Source: Asanoa ishikariensis
GTDB taxonomy: Bacteria > Actinomycetota > Actinomycetes > Mycobacteriales > Micromonosporaceae
Assembly (NCBI RefSeq): GCF_900107455.1
Contig: NZ_FNQB01000002.1
Span: forward strand, 62,001 to 126,000
Direction: 5' to 3'
DNA: 64,000 bases
Positions 42,543 through 50,722 of the stretch are shown here, in pieces; the first letter of the stretch is position 1, and each line of letters starts with the position of its first letter. The position numbers were made by a program, and so were the translations under genes. Below the pieces are notes generated by a model. The model was given only the letters and a program-made list of their open reading frames with translations, searched no databases and was not told the origin of the DNA.

Positions 42543-42543
42543 C
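42526..42543 (-). promoter_or_regulatory. Second copy of the two-component operator, upstream of the PepSY gene
   Basis: GCTAAGGCCGGGTTAAGG on the minus strand matches 15 of 18 positions of the copy at 40533-40550. It overlaps the stop of the kinase gene and lies 72 nt before the PepSY start. Confidence 0.55.
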
Positions 42544-42614
42544 GATCGCGCAGCGCGCCGCTATCCACGCTTGACCGAACCTCGTCCGTATCACCCCGAT
42601 ACGGAGGTCACGAC

Positions 42615-43106
42615 ATGAAGCGCACACCGGTGATCGTCACCCTGGCCGGCATGGCGGCGCTCGCCGTCACCGGAACGGCGCTGGCAGCCACGGCGGACGA
42701 CGGTGCCAGCCCGGTCGCCGGCCTCGGCGCGGCGCCGACCGCTCCGCCCGAGGTTTCCGGCGGCCCCACGCCCGACGACTCGGCCACCAGCACGGCGCCG
42801 CCGCTCTCCGGCGACGTCGGCGCGGACGAGGCGCGCCGGATCGCGCTGGCCAAGGTCGGCGGCGGCACGGTCAACGAGATCGAGTCGGAGTTCGAGCACG
42901 GCTTCGTGACCTGGAAGGTGGAGATCGTCCGGGCCGGCGTCGAACACGACATCTACGTCGACCGGTCCACCGGCGACATCGTGAAGCTAGACAGCGATCA
43001 CGACCGGGTTGCCGGCGGCCGCGACGACAGCCCGACACACGACGCGAACGACGACAAGGGCGGCGACCGGGACCGCGACGACCATGGCGGGCACGGCCGG
43101 GGCTGA
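42615..43106 (+). CDS. Secreted PepSY-domain protein
   Basis: The protein has 163 aa. The ATG has GGAGG 6-7 nt upstream. A signal peptide (MKRTPVIVTLAGMAALAVTG, cleaved near ALA-ATA) is followed by a Pro/Thr-rich spacer and one PepSY domain (VGADEARRIALAKVGGGTVN, then VTWKVEIVRAGVEHDIYVDR and STGDIVKLDSD). The tail is Asp/His/Gly-rich (DRDRDDHGGHGRG) and could bind metal. PepSY proteins downstream of two-component systems are common in actinomycetes and are often the main target. The shared operator supports that. Confidence 0.85.
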   Translation: MKRTPVIVTLAGMAALAVTGTALAATADDGASPVAGLGAAPTAPPEVSGGPTPDDSATSTAPPLSGDVGADEARRIALAKVGGGTVNEIESEFEHGFVTWKVEIVRAGVEHDIYVDRSTGDIVKLDSDHDRVAGGRDDSPTHDANDDKGGDRDRDDHGGHGRG

Positions 43107-43151
43107 TCCTTTCCTCAACCTTCTCGCCACCCCTGGCCGCTGTGGTCGGGG

Positions 43152-44093
43152 GTGGCGGCCGTGTTCCAGACTGGCCTGGTGACCTTGCTCCTGGGCCGCA
43201 GCGACGTCGCCGCTGCCGTCGACATCGGCGCGGTGCTGGACCTGCTGGCCGCCGGTTTCCGCACTCCGGTCGCGGAGCCCGCGCCGCTGCGGATCCGCAC
43301 CGACCTGCCCGGCCCCGGCACGGCGACCTGCCTGATGCCCGGCCTGCTGCCGGACGTGCCGGCGTACACGGTGAAGGTCAACGCCAAGTTCCCCGCCGCC
43401 GTGCCGGCCCTGCGCGGGGTGGTTTGCCTGCACTCCCTCGCCGACGGCGAACTGCTCGCCCTGCTGGACTCGGCCAGCGTGACGGCGTGGCGCACGGGTC
43501 TGGCGGCGGCGCTGGCGACCCACACGCTGGCCGACCCGGAAGCGCACACGCTGGGCTTCGTCGGCGCCGGCGCGCAGGCCGCGACCACCCTGGCGGGCCT
43601 ACGCCACCTGCGCCGGTGGTCCCGCGTCGTGGCGACCGACCTCGACCCGGCCCGCGCGGCGGCCCTGCCGGCGGAGGTCGTCTCGTCGCCGGCATCGGTC
43701 GCCGCCGCGGCCGACGTGGTGGTGCTGGCCACCTGGTCGCGCGAGCCGCTGCTCGGGCGGGCGGACGTCCGCGCTGGCCAACACCTGACCTCGCTGGGCG
43801 CGGACGAGCCGGGCAAGCGCGAGCTGGCCGCGGACCTGCTGGCGGCGAGCCGGCTGATCGTCGACGACGTGGACCTCGCACTGTCCGGCGGCGCACTGGG
43901 GAGCGCCGGCCTGACCGCCGACGCGTGCGCGGGCACGCTGGGTGCGGTGCTGCGCGGAGAGCTACCGGCCGTCGCGCCGCAGTCGGTCTACAGCCCGGTG
44001 GGCCTGCCCTGGCAGGACCTCGCGCTGTGCTGGGCGGTCTACCAACAGGCTGTCGGCGCAGGCGCGGGCACCCGCGTCGACCTGCTCGGCTGA
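43152..44093 (+). CDS. Ornithine cyclodeaminase / mu-crystallin family protein
   Basis: The protein has 313 aa; the GTG at 43179 is an alternative start closer to the family norm. It shows TVKVNAKFP, LLALLDSASVTAWRTGLAAALA (Arg of the substrate site), the NAD Rossmann motif LGFVGAGAQAATTLAG, VVVLATWSREPLL and HLTSLGADEPGKREL. The fold serves ornithine cyclodeaminases, ketimine reductases and related enzymes. The exact reaction is not predictable. Its C-terminal end runs into the next gene with a 6-nt gap. Confidence 0.82.
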   Translation: MAAVFQTGLVTLLLGRSDVAAAVDIGAVLDLLAAGFRTPVAEPAPLRIRTDLPGPGTATCLMPGLLPDVPAYTVKVNAKFPAAVPALRGVVCLHSLADGELLALLDSASVTAWRTGLAAALATHTLADPEAHTLGFVGAGAQAATTLAGLRHLRRWSRVVATDLDPARAAALPAEVVSSPASVAAAADVVVLATWSREPLLGRADVRAGQHLTSLGADEPGKRELAADLLAASRLIVDDVDLALSGGALGSAGLTADACAGTLGAVLRGELPAVAPQSVYSPVGLPWQDLALCWAVYQQAVGAGAGTRVDLLG

Positions 44094-44099
44094 GATGCT

Positions 44100-44687
44100 G
44101 TGCCGATGCCCGAGACCGAGTTGACCGAGCTGGTGCGGTCCAGCCCGTGGCTGATGACGGTGTTGACCGCGGTGCGCGCGTCGAACCTGCCGGACGCCTG
44201 GACCGGCGCGGGCGTACTGCGCAACCTGGTGTGGGACGAGCGCTTCGGCACCGGCTTCGACCCGACCCGGGTCCGTGACGTCGACGTGGCGTTCTTCGAC
44301 CCGACGGACCTGACCCGCGATCGCGACCGTTCGGCCACGTCGTCGCTCGCCGCGCTCTTGCCCGACGTGCCGTGGGAGGCGACCAACCAGGCCGCGGTGC
44401 ACACCTGGTACCCGGCCCACTTCGGCGGCGGACCCATCCCGCCGCTCGGCAGCGCCGCGGAAGCCATCGCCACCTGGCCGGAAACGGCGACCTCGGTAGC
44501 GGTCCGCCTCGACCAAGCCGGGCAGTTGGAGGTGTGCGCCCCGCACGGCCTGACCGACCTGATGGCCGGCGTCTGGCGTCGCAACCCTCGGCAGATCACT
44601 GTGGAACGCTCCCGCCAACGCCTGACCCGCCACGCCCCGACCACCCGATGGCCAGGCGTCCGCGTGATCGCCCCGGAGGAGTCGTAG
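44100..44687 (+). CDS. Nucleotidyltransferase family protein (COG3575-like)
   Basis: The protein has 195 aa from GTG 44100 or ATG 44106. The fold is seen in WTGAGVLRNLVWDERFGTG, RVRDVDVAFFDPTDLTRD (catalytic Asp pair) and WEATNQAAVHTWYPAHFG, all usual in the DUF925/COG3575 nucleotidyltransferase-like group. No substrate is known. It overlaps the following gene by 1 nt (TAGTG) and is probably co-transcribed with the ornithine-cyclodeaminase-like gene. Confidence 0.75.
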   Translation: MPMPETELTELVRSSPWLMTVLTAVRASNLPDAWTGAGVLRNLVWDERFGTGFDPTRVRDVDVAFFDPTDLTRDRDRSATSSLAALLPDVPWEATNQAAVHTWYPAHFGGGPIPPLGSAAEAIATWPETATSVAVRLDQAGQLEVCAPHGLTDLMAGVWRRNPRQITVERSRQRLTRHAPTTRWPGVRVIAPEES

Positions 44688-45148
44688 TGGCCTACGTGCT
44701 GGAGGCGGTTATCGGCGGCGCAGAGGTCCTGCGTCTGGTCGCCGAAGCTCAACCGCTCGCCGTCGTGGCGCCGCTGCCGAATGGCATGGCTCTGGTGCCG
44801 ATGACCGACGAGCTCTTCGCCGCGTACGGCGCCCGCCAGGTGCTGGGCTTCGAGAAGTTGCCTGCCGACTTCGAACCGGTGCTGGCGACCTGCTCGTCGA
44901 CCGCGCCGGTGGCCTACGTCGAGGCGGAGTTCTTCGGTGGTGAGGGCACCCAACGGGCCGCCCTGTGGCAAGGCGGCGCGCTGTCCGGCGACCCCGTGTC
45001 CGTCGACGAGGACGAACCGTTTGGACCAGCCGGCAGCCCCATCTCGCAAACACTGCGCCGACTCGGTGTCGACCGGGGAGACCGCCACGACGAGTTCGAG
45101 GCCCTCGACCTCGGCCGTCACTGCTCCACCAACGCCTGGCTGCGGTAA
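44687..45148 (+). CDS. Conserved hypothetical protein
   Basis: The protein has 153 aa. The start is GTG at 44687 with GGAGGA 6 nt upstream. It reads AYVLEAVIGGAEVLRLVAEA, ALVPMTDELFAAYG, VAYVEAEFFGGEGTQRAALW and SQTLRRLGVDRGDRHDEFEA. This pattern is seen in uncharacterised actinobacterial proteins. No motif gives a function. It ends in a convergent arrangement with the RecB-like nuclease gene, with 155 nt between. Confidence 0.6.
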   Translation: MAYVLEAVIGGAEVLRLVAEAQPLAVVAPLPNGMALVPMTDELFAAYGARQVLGFEKLPADFEPVLATCSSTAPVAYVEAEFFGGEGTQRAALWQGGALSGDPVSVDEDEPFGPAGSPISQTLRRLGVDRGDRHDEFEALDLGRHCSTNAWLR

Positions 45149-45303
45149 CCCCCGGCGTGCCGCGATCACGCCGCAAGGGGCCCAGCGCGCCTAGCCCGCG
45201 CCGCGATCGACAGGACGCGCGTCAGTTGCCTCGCGGCCCGTTGGCCCCGCAGGGGGCGAACACCGGCCCCGCGACGCCGGGCTCAGCCCGATGGCGGCAA
45301 CCG
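45149..45303. terminator. Hairpin-rich convergent intergenic region
   Basis: 155 nt between convergent stops. GCCCC (45244-45248) can pair with GGGGC (45253-45257), or that GGGGC can pair with GCCCC (45266-45270): two mutually exclusive short hairpins without a U-tract. No gene is seen. Confidence 0.35.
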
Positions 45304-46200
45304 TCATGAGCCCCCCGTCGTCAAGGTGCGGTCGATGCCGGCCCACTGTTCCTTGCCCGGCACCTCGGCGCCGACCGGGCAGGAACGTTTGAAGTCGCAC
45401 CAGGCGCACATCGGGCCTGGGGTCGTCGGGAACGCCTCGTCGGGGTCGGTGCCCGCCGCGATCGCCTTTTCGGCGTCGATGATGTCGCGGGCCGTGTCTT
45501 CGGCGCGGGAGACCTGGCGGGCGATGGACGCCTCGGTGTGGTCGTGCGCCGCGACCGTGCCCGTCGGTAGGTGGTGCAGCTCGACCCGCCGGCATGGCCG
45601 CCGGAAGACCCGCTCGGCCGCGTAGGCGTAGAGCGCCAGCGCCTGGGACCCTCGTGCGTCGTCGGCGTCGAGGCCCGTGCGGCCGGTCTTGTAGTCGACG
45701 ATGACCACCTCGTCGCCGCGGGCGTCGATGCGGTCGGCTCGGCCGTTGAAGGCGAGCACCGCCGTCTTGACCGCGACCACGCGCTCGACGCCCAGCGGCT
45801 CGGCGTCGGGGTCGAGGCTCTCGACGTAGCCGTCGAGCCAGTCGAGGGCCCGCCGGTAGACGGCGCGCTCCTGGTCGTCGTCGCGGTAGCCCTCGCGGAC
45901 CCAGGTGCCCTTGAGCAGGCCGGGTAGTGCCTCACGAGTGCGCCGCTCAGGCGGCAGCGCGAACCAGTTGCGCAGCGCGGTGTGCACGCTCGCGCCCAGC
46001 GAGTTGTGTGCCCACGGCGGACCCTTGGGCGGCGCCGGGCGGTCGACGTAGGAGTAGCGGTAGCGGCGCGGACAGTCGGTGTAGGCGCCGAGCTTGCTCG
46101 GCGTGCACACGAACAGGCGCTCCGGCATGCCGGCGAAGCCGAGCTGCTCGGAGCGCGGTGCCGGGGCCCGGCCGGTGGGGGAGGAGGTTGGCCTGCGCAC
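45304..46200 (-). CDS. RecB-family PD-(D/E)XK nuclease with Fe-S cysteines
   Basis: The protein has 298 aa. The start at 46200 has GGGAGG upstream. It carries SKLGAYTDCPRRYRYSYVDR (first Cys), FNGRADRIDARGDEVVIVDYKTG (catalytic Asp, Asp and Lys of PD-(D/E)XK) and a terminal MCAWCDFKRSCPVG with three Cys. Four Cys arranged this way form the 4Fe-4S clamp of AddB/Cas4-like nucleases (PDDEXK_1). A stand-alone protein of this size is usual in actinomycetes. A DNA-repair nuclease role is inferred. Confidence 0.85.
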   Translation of the reverse strand: MRRPTSSPTGRAPAPRSEQLGFAGMPERLFVCTPSKLGAYTDCPRRYRYSYVDRPAPPKGPPWAHNSLGASVHTALRNWFALPPERRTREALPGLLKGTWVREGYRDDDQERAVYRRALDWLDGYVESLDPDAEPLGVERVVAVKTAVLAFNGRADRIDARGDEVVIVDYKTGRTGLDADDARGSQALALYAYAAERVFRRPCRRVELHHLPTGTVAAHDHTEASIARQVSRAEDTARDIIDAEKAIAAGTDPDEAFPTTPGPMCAWCDFKRSCPVGAEVPGKEQWAGIDRTLTTGGS

Positions 46201-46239
46201 GGGAGAATCCTCCCATCCGGGTACGACAACCCCGGACGG

Positions 46240-46857
46240 TCACCCTCCCCCAGCCCGGTACGAGTCGACGAAGGCGAAGACCGCGTCCGCGATCAACTGG
46301 ACGGCGATCGCGGCCAGCAGGAGACCGGCAATGCGGGTGAGCACCTCGATGCCGCCGGGGCGAAGGACCTTGACCACGACACCGCAGTAACGCAGTACGA
46401 GCCAGACCACCAGCATCGCGGCGATGATGCCTGAGTAGACCGCCACGTAGTCCGACGCGCCGTCGGCCCGCTGGACGAACAGCATTGTCGCGACGATCGC
46501 GCCCGGGCCGGCCAGCAGCGGCGTGCCCAGTGGCACCAGCGCGATGTTCGACGTCGAGTGGTCGGTCGGGCCGTCCGTCTTCCCGGTCAGCAGCTCCAAC
46601 GCGATCATGATGAGCAGCAGGCCGCCGGCGCCCTGCAGGGCCGGCAGGTCGACGTGCAGGTATTCGAGGATGTTCTGGCCGGCCACCGCGAACAGGATGA
46701 TCACGCCGAGCGCCAGGCACACCGCCTGCCAGGCGGCGCGGTGCCGGTCGCGCGGTGCCATCGTGCCGGTCATCGCGACGAAGATCGGCACCATTCCCGG
46801 CGGATCCATGATCACCAGGAGTGTGACGACGACCTCGCCGAATACCTTCAGATCCAC
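46240..46857 (-). CDS. MarC family integral membrane protein
   Basis: The protein has 205 aa with six membrane segments: VTLLVIMDPPGMVPIFVAMTG at the start (the MarC family hallmark with DPPG), GVIILFAVAGQNILEYLHV, LVPLGTPLLAGPGAIVATML (the second repeat) and VWLVLRYCG. Function is unresolved in the family. The GTG start is 6 nt after TAACGT. It is monocistronic. Confidence 0.88.
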   Translation of the reverse strand: MDLKVFGEVVVTLLVIMDPPGMVPIFVAMTGTMAPRDRHRAAWQAVCLALGVIILFAVAGQNILEYLHVDLPALQGAGGLLLIMIALELLTGKTDGPTDHSTSNIALVPLGTPLLAGPGAIVATMLFVQRADGASDYVAVYSGIIAAMLVVWLVLRYCGVVVKVLRPGGIEVLTRIAGLLLAAIAVQLIADAVFAFVDSYRAGGG

Positions 46858-46863
46858 GCGGAC

Positions 46864-46869
46864 ACGTTA
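46864..46869 (-). promoter_or_regulatory. Leaderless -10 element of the MarC gene
   Basis: TAACGT is read on the minus strand, 6 nt before the GTG at 46857. Confidence 0.4.
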
Positions 46870-46886
46870 GGCGAAGGGCGTTCGCG

Positions 46887-47744
46887 TCAGCCAAGCACGG
46901 GTGTCTTTCCTGATGAGGCGGCCACGAGACGCTCAAAAACAGCAGGCGCCGTGGTCTCGGCCCCAAGCCCGACCACCTTGTGCGTGCCGTGAAAATCGGA
47001 CGATCCGGTCACGGCGAGCCCGAGAGACGACGCCAGCGCCTGCACATGCGAACGTTCCGAAGGCGAGTGGTCCGTATGGTCCGCCTCCAACCCGAAAAGC
47101 CCGGCGGCCGAAAGCGACACGATCAGGTCGTCCGAGACGATCCGACCGCGCCGCGTCGCCCGAGGATGCGCGAAGACCGTGACCCCGCCGGCCGCCCGGA
47201 CGAGCCGCACCGCTTCGAAGACGTCGATCTCCTCCTTGGGTACGCGATAACGCTGCCCCAGCCACTCCGGCGCGAACGCGGCGGCGGTCGAGGAGACCAG
47301 CCCGGCCCGGATCAGCGCCTGCGCGATGTGCGGGCGACCGACCGAGCCGCCGTCGGCGAAGCGCAGCACCTCGTCCCAGGTCACGTCATAGCCGTCGGCC
47401 CGCAGCAGCGAGATGATCCGCTCGGCCCGCACCTCGCGCGACGCCCGCACCCGGGTCAGCGCCGCCACGAGGTCGGGGTGCGTCGGGTCGAACAGGTACG
47501 CCAGCAGGTGCAGGGAGATCGGCTGTCGAGCCCCGTACCACCGGCAGGAAAGCTCGGCGCCACGCACGAGTGCCAGGCCGGGCGGTCGCGCGTCCGCCGC
47601 GGCGGCCCAGCCGGCGGTCGTGTCGTGGTCGGTGATCGCGACCACGTCGAGCCCGGCGGTGGCCGCCGCCGACATCAGCTCGGTCGGGGTCAGCGTCCCG
47701 TCGCTCGCGGTCGAGTGCGCGTGCAGGTCAATGCGGCTGTCCAT
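46887..47744 (-). CDS. PHP-domain phosphoesterase
   Basis: The protein has 285 aa from the ATG at 47744. PHP metal motifs are present: IDLHAHSTASDGTLTP, VVAITDHDTTAGW, RGAELSC, VTVFAHPRAT and GSSDFHGTHK. Proteins like this hydrolyse 3',5'-nucleoside bisphosphates or the nucleotides of short RNA ends. The upstream open frame is not part of the gene. It ends 30 nt from the MarC start region. Confidence 0.87.
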   Translation of the reverse strand: MDSRIDLHAHSTASDGTLTPTELMSAAATAGLDVVAITDHDTTAGWAAAADARPPGLALVRGAELSCRWYGARQPISLHLLAYLFDPTHPDLVAALTRVRASREVRAERIISLLRADGYDVTWDEVLRFADGGSVGRPHIAQALIRAGLVSSTAAAFAPEWLGQRYRVPKEEIDVFEAVRLVRAAGGVTVFAHPRATRRGRIVSDDLIVSLSAAGLFGLEADHTDHSPSERSHVQALASSLGLAVTGSSDFHGTHKVVGLGAETTAPAVFERLVAASSGKTPVLG

Positions 47745-47764
47745 CGCCGCAGACGCTACCGGGG

Positions 47765-48937
47765 TCAGTGGTCGGTCGAGCCCAGGCGGGGCACCAGGCC
47801 CCAGCTGCTGCCGGCCGCGGCGGGCACCTCGAGCAGCTTGCGCGTGCCGTCGGTCTGGCAACGGACCACCCCGTCGTCGTACGACGCGACGACCGTGCGG
47901 TTGTCGATCCAGATCGGCGCGCGTACGCCGGCCGCCGCGCACACCTTCACCGTCGGAGTGCCGATCAGGGCGTTGTCGACGTTGAGCAGGCGCAACTGGT
48001 CACCAGCCGGCTCGGCCAGCCAGCCACCGTCGGGGGAGAGGTTGTTCGTGATGCCCTCGCCGGGCGACTCGAATCCGCAGAGCTCGGTCATGGTTACCGA
48101 CATGCCCGGACTGCCGGGGCGCAGCGAGGCCAGGCAGAGCTGCTTCTCGCCGGCCGTCCAGGCCAACCCGACGGCGGCGTCGCTGCGGGTGCCGAGGACG
48201 CCGGACACGGCCGGGTTCCAGGCGGGGTCGGCCCAACCTGACTGGTTGACGACGCTCACGAACTCGTAGCCCCGGCCGCTGGACACCTTGCCCGTGGCCA
48301 GCACCCGGTCGCCGAGCAGGGCGGTCGGCGCGGTGTCGGCCGGCACGTTGACGACGCCGAGGCGTGTGGTGCCCTCGCGGGTCAGGTCGGCCATGGTCAA
48401 CTGGTTGTCGGTCACGACGGCGATGCGCTGACCGTCGTCGCCGACAGTCCAGCGGCTGCCCTCCGGAGCGATCTCCACCGACCGCCCGTCGACGGGCTGG
48501 AGGTAGACGCCTCCGCTCGCGTTGCCGTAGAGCCAGCCGGCCGGCACCCGGTAGACGCTTTCGACGTCGCCGTGGGCGCCCAGGTCGAGGCGGCGGCCGT
48601 CGGTGGTCCACAGCAGGTCGCCGATCCGCAGGTCGAGGCCGAGACTGGCGACGTCGTGCGGGTTGATCGACGCCGTCACCAGAGGCTCGGGCAGCGCGGT
48701 GGGGTCGGCCGAGAGGACCGAGGGGTCATAGCCGGTGCGCGTCGTACGCAGCAGTTGCCAGCCGAGCGCGCCACCGAGCAGCAGCGCGAACGCCAGGACC
48801 GCCGCGAGCGAGGTGCCCACGCGGCGCCACCGCCGGCCGCGACCGGTGCGGCGGATGATCTGGTCGGCGCGGTCGGTGCCGGCCGGCGTCAGCTCGACCC
48901 GGTCCTGGAAGGCTTCGCGCAATCTTTCTTCGAGCAT
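47765..48937 (-). CDS. Membrane-anchored beta-propeller-like protein, partner of the SigE-family sigma factor
   Basis: The protein has 390 aa. Residues 1-40 are cytosolic (LEERLREAFQDRVELTPAGT, basic RRTGRGRRWRRV), followed by one membrane helix (SLAAVLAFALLLGGALGWQL) and about 320 extracellular residues in repeated beta-strands (GDLLWTTDGRRLDLG, GWLYGNASGGVYLQP). Two pairs of Cys lie in the last third. The gene overlaps the sigma-factor gene (TGATG), so it may act as an anti-sigma or sensor, although no zinc-binding anti-sigma motif is present. Function is inferred from context. Confidence 0.65.
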   Translation of the reverse strand: MLEERLREAFQDRVELTPAGTDRADQIIRRTGRGRRWRRVGTSLAAVLAFALLLGGALGWQLLRTTRTGYDPSVLSADPTALPEPLVTASINPHDVASLGLDLRIGDLLWTTDGRRLDLGAHGDVESVYRVPAGWLYGNASGGVYLQPVDGRSVEIAPEGSRWTVGDDGQRIAVVTDNQLTMADLTREGTTRLGVVNVPADTAPTALLGDRVLATGKVSSGRGYEFVSVVNQSGWADPAWNPAVSGVLGTRSDAAVGLAWTAGEKQLCLASLRPGSPGMSVTMTELCGFESPGEGITNNLSPDGGWLAEPAGDQLRLLNVDNALIGTPTVKVCAAAGVRAPIWIDNRTVVASYDDGVVRCQTDGTRKLLEVPAAAGSSWGLVPRLGSTDH

Positions 48938-49578
48938 CAGCGCCCCTCAACTCCTCCCGCCGGCGCGGGAATGCGGGGGGCGGGGGCACGCACCGGGCGC
49001 GGTGGCGCCGGTGCCTGCCGGGGGATCGGGGGCGGCCCGGACTGGGCCGCGGCCAGCTCGTCGACCCGGGCCTGCTCCGCGGCGCGTTCGGCACCGAGCC
49101 GGCCGCGCAGGGTGCTCAGGGCCCGGGACGTCTGGCTCTTCACCGTGCCGGTGGAGATGTCGAGGATGGCGGCGGTCTGCGCCTCGGACATGTCCTCGTA
49201 GAAGCGCAGCACCAGCACCGCTCGCTGGCGGGCGGGCAGCGCCTGCACGTGCCGCCACAGCGCGTCCCGTTCGAGCTGTTCGTCGACCCGGTCGGCTACG
49301 GCCCGCTCGGGCAGCACCTCGGTCGGGCGTTCGCCGTGCCAACGCCGGCGCCACCAACTGATCGACGTGTTGACCAGGACCCGGCGGGCGTACGGCTCGA
49401 CGGCTTCGATCTCACCGAGGCGCCGCCAGGCCAGATAGATCTTGGTGAGGGCCGTCTGCAGCAGGTCCTCGGCGGTGGCCCAGTCACCGGTCAGCAGGTA
49501 GGCGGTGCGCAACAGGGCCGGCGAACGGGCGGCGACGAACTCCCGGAAGTCGTCTTCGACCGACTGCCTGTCCGTCAC
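48937..49578 (-). CDS. SigE-family ECF sigma factor
   Basis: The protein has 213 aa. Region 2 is DDFREFVAARSPALLRTAYLLTGDWATAEDLLQTALTKIY in two parts, and region 4 is LPARQRAVLVLRFYEDMSEA with TAAILDISTGTVKSQTSRAL. The FREFVAARSPALLRTAYLLTGD opening is typical of the Streptomyces-type SigE family. The C-terminal 50 residues are Pro/Ala-rich and extra to the sigma fold. GGGAGG lies 8-9 nt upstream of the start. The downstream membrane protein gene overlaps by 1 nt. Confidence 0.9.
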   Translation of the reverse strand: MTDRQSVEDDFREFVAARSPALLRTAYLLTGDWATAEDLLQTALTKIYLAWRRLGEIEAVEPYARRVLVNTSISWWRRRWHGERPTEVLPERAVADRVDEQLERDALWRHVQALPARQRAVLVLRFYEDMSEAQTAAILDISTGTVKSQTSRALSTLRGRLGAERAAEQARVDELAAAQSGPPPIPRQAPAPPRPVRAPAPRIPAPAGGVEGR

Positions 49579-49685
49579 CGGACGCCCTCCCTCGGGTACG
49601 CGTGGGTGCAGACTTACACACGCGCATGGGTGGGGTCTACGGGGCGAACGGTCGCCGAGTAACGACTAATCGGCAACCGTCGTTA

Positions 49686-49847
49686 GGCCCTGTTTCGTAT
49701 CTGAGGCCGGGCTGCGGCGGGCCCAGGTGTCGTCTGGCCGCACGGCACCTTCACCCGGATACAACACCGGTATCCGGGCAAAGCCGCCGCACACCCAGAC
49801 GACACCTGGACTCCGCCTCGCCTCGACCCCAGATACGAAACAGGGCC
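49686..49847. mobile_element. Palindromic MITE-like element A
   Basis: 162 nt with perfect 18-bp terminal inverted repeats (GGCCCTGTTTCGTATCTG at 49686; its complement at 49830-49847), TA on both sides (49684-49685 and 49848-49849), and a second perfect 15-bp inverted pair (49723-49737 and 49795-49809). A central hairpin CCCGGATAC-AACACCG-GTATCCGGG lies at 49754-49778. No open frame is present. The core GATACAACACCGGTATCCG is identical to element B (59306-59469). A TA target duplication is known for IS630/Tc1-like and some IS5-family elements. Confidence 0.7.
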
Positions 49848-50707
49848 TATGCGCCGTCGTCGGCGCGGGCCTCGTCGGAGTCCTTGCCGAGCCGGGCTTC
49901 GACCGCCTGCGGCTCGTACATCTCCTCGACGACGCGGAGGTAGAGCTCGTTGGGGTTCGGCAGGTGCTTGATCTCGCGCAGTGCCTGCTCCTGGCCCGCG
50001 GACTCGAGCACGAACGTGCCGTAGTTGAGCGCGCGGCCCAATGGCGACTGTTCGTATTTCATGTCGGTCACCCGCAGCAGCGGCATCATCGCGACCCGGC
50101 GGGTGATGATCCCGCTGACCACCATGACCCGCTTGTTGGTCAGGATGAACCGGTCGAAATACCAGTCGCCGACCTTCCAGGCGACCCACCCGAAAATCGC
50201 CACCCAGACCAGGATGGCGGCGGTGGTCATGCCGGCGGCCTCCTGCCGGAACAGGAAGCCCGACAGGTAACCGAGCACGAAGGTGGCCACGATGATCACC
50301 AAGAGCGGCGTGCTCAGGTGGATCCAGTGCCGCTTCCACTCGCCCCGGTAGCGCTCCGTCGGGAAGAGGTAGCGCGAGACCAGCGGGGTCGGCTCGTCTT
50401 CGAGCGGGAGCACCCGGCGCGGGCCCAGCGGCAGGCCGGACGCGTCGACCTGGAGCCCGGCCAACTCCTCTTCGGAGATCTCGGTCGCGGTGTAGCCGCC
50501 GGCCGTGCGCTGCCGGGCCGTGGTCTCACCGTGCGCGTAGTCGGCCGAGTCGCCGAACCCAGCGCCCTGGGCGTAGCCCGCGCTGGGTGAGTAGGCGGGG
50601 CCGTCGCTGTAGCCCGGGCCCTCGTCGACCGGGGGCACGTCATCGCGCGCCCAACGGTCGCGATCGGACTCGTCAGGGTCTGGAGAAGGTGCGGACGGTC
50701 GGCCCAT
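49847..50707 (-). CDS. PH-domain (bPH2) membrane protein
   Basis: The protein has 286 aa. Residues 1-75 are low-complexity (Asp/Tyr/Gly-rich). A linker leads to two membrane helices (LLVIIVATFVLGYLSGFLF, AAILVWVAIFGWVAW), then the PH-like domain of YdbS/DUF304 proteins (WYFDRFILTNKRVMVVSGII, RRVAMMPLLRVTDMKYEQS). The stop TAG is formed by the TA bordering element A plus its first G, so the native stop may lie at the insertion site. Function is unknown; related proteins are envelope components. Confidence 0.75.
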   Translation of the reverse strand: MGRPSAPSPDPDESDRDRWARDDVPPVDEGPGYSDGPAYSPSAGYAQGAGFGDSADYAHGETTARQRTAGGYTATEISEEELAGLQVDASGLPLGPRRVLPLEDEPTPLVSRYLFPTERYRGEWKRHWIHLSTPLLVIIVATFVLGYLSGFLFRQEAAGMTTAAILVWVAIFGWVAWKVGDWYFDRFILTNKRVMVVSGIITRRVAMMPLLRVTDMKYEQSPLGRALNYGTFVLESAGQEQALREIKHLPNPNELYLRVVEEMYEPQAVEARLGKDSDEARADDGA

Positions 50708-50722
50708 AGGTGACTGTGGCGC

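Noticed and set aside
45244-45270. Loop AACACCG in a convergent hairpin as a third member of the palindromic family
   Set aside because: Only the loop agrees; there are no terminal repeats, no TA borders and no shared stem sequence.
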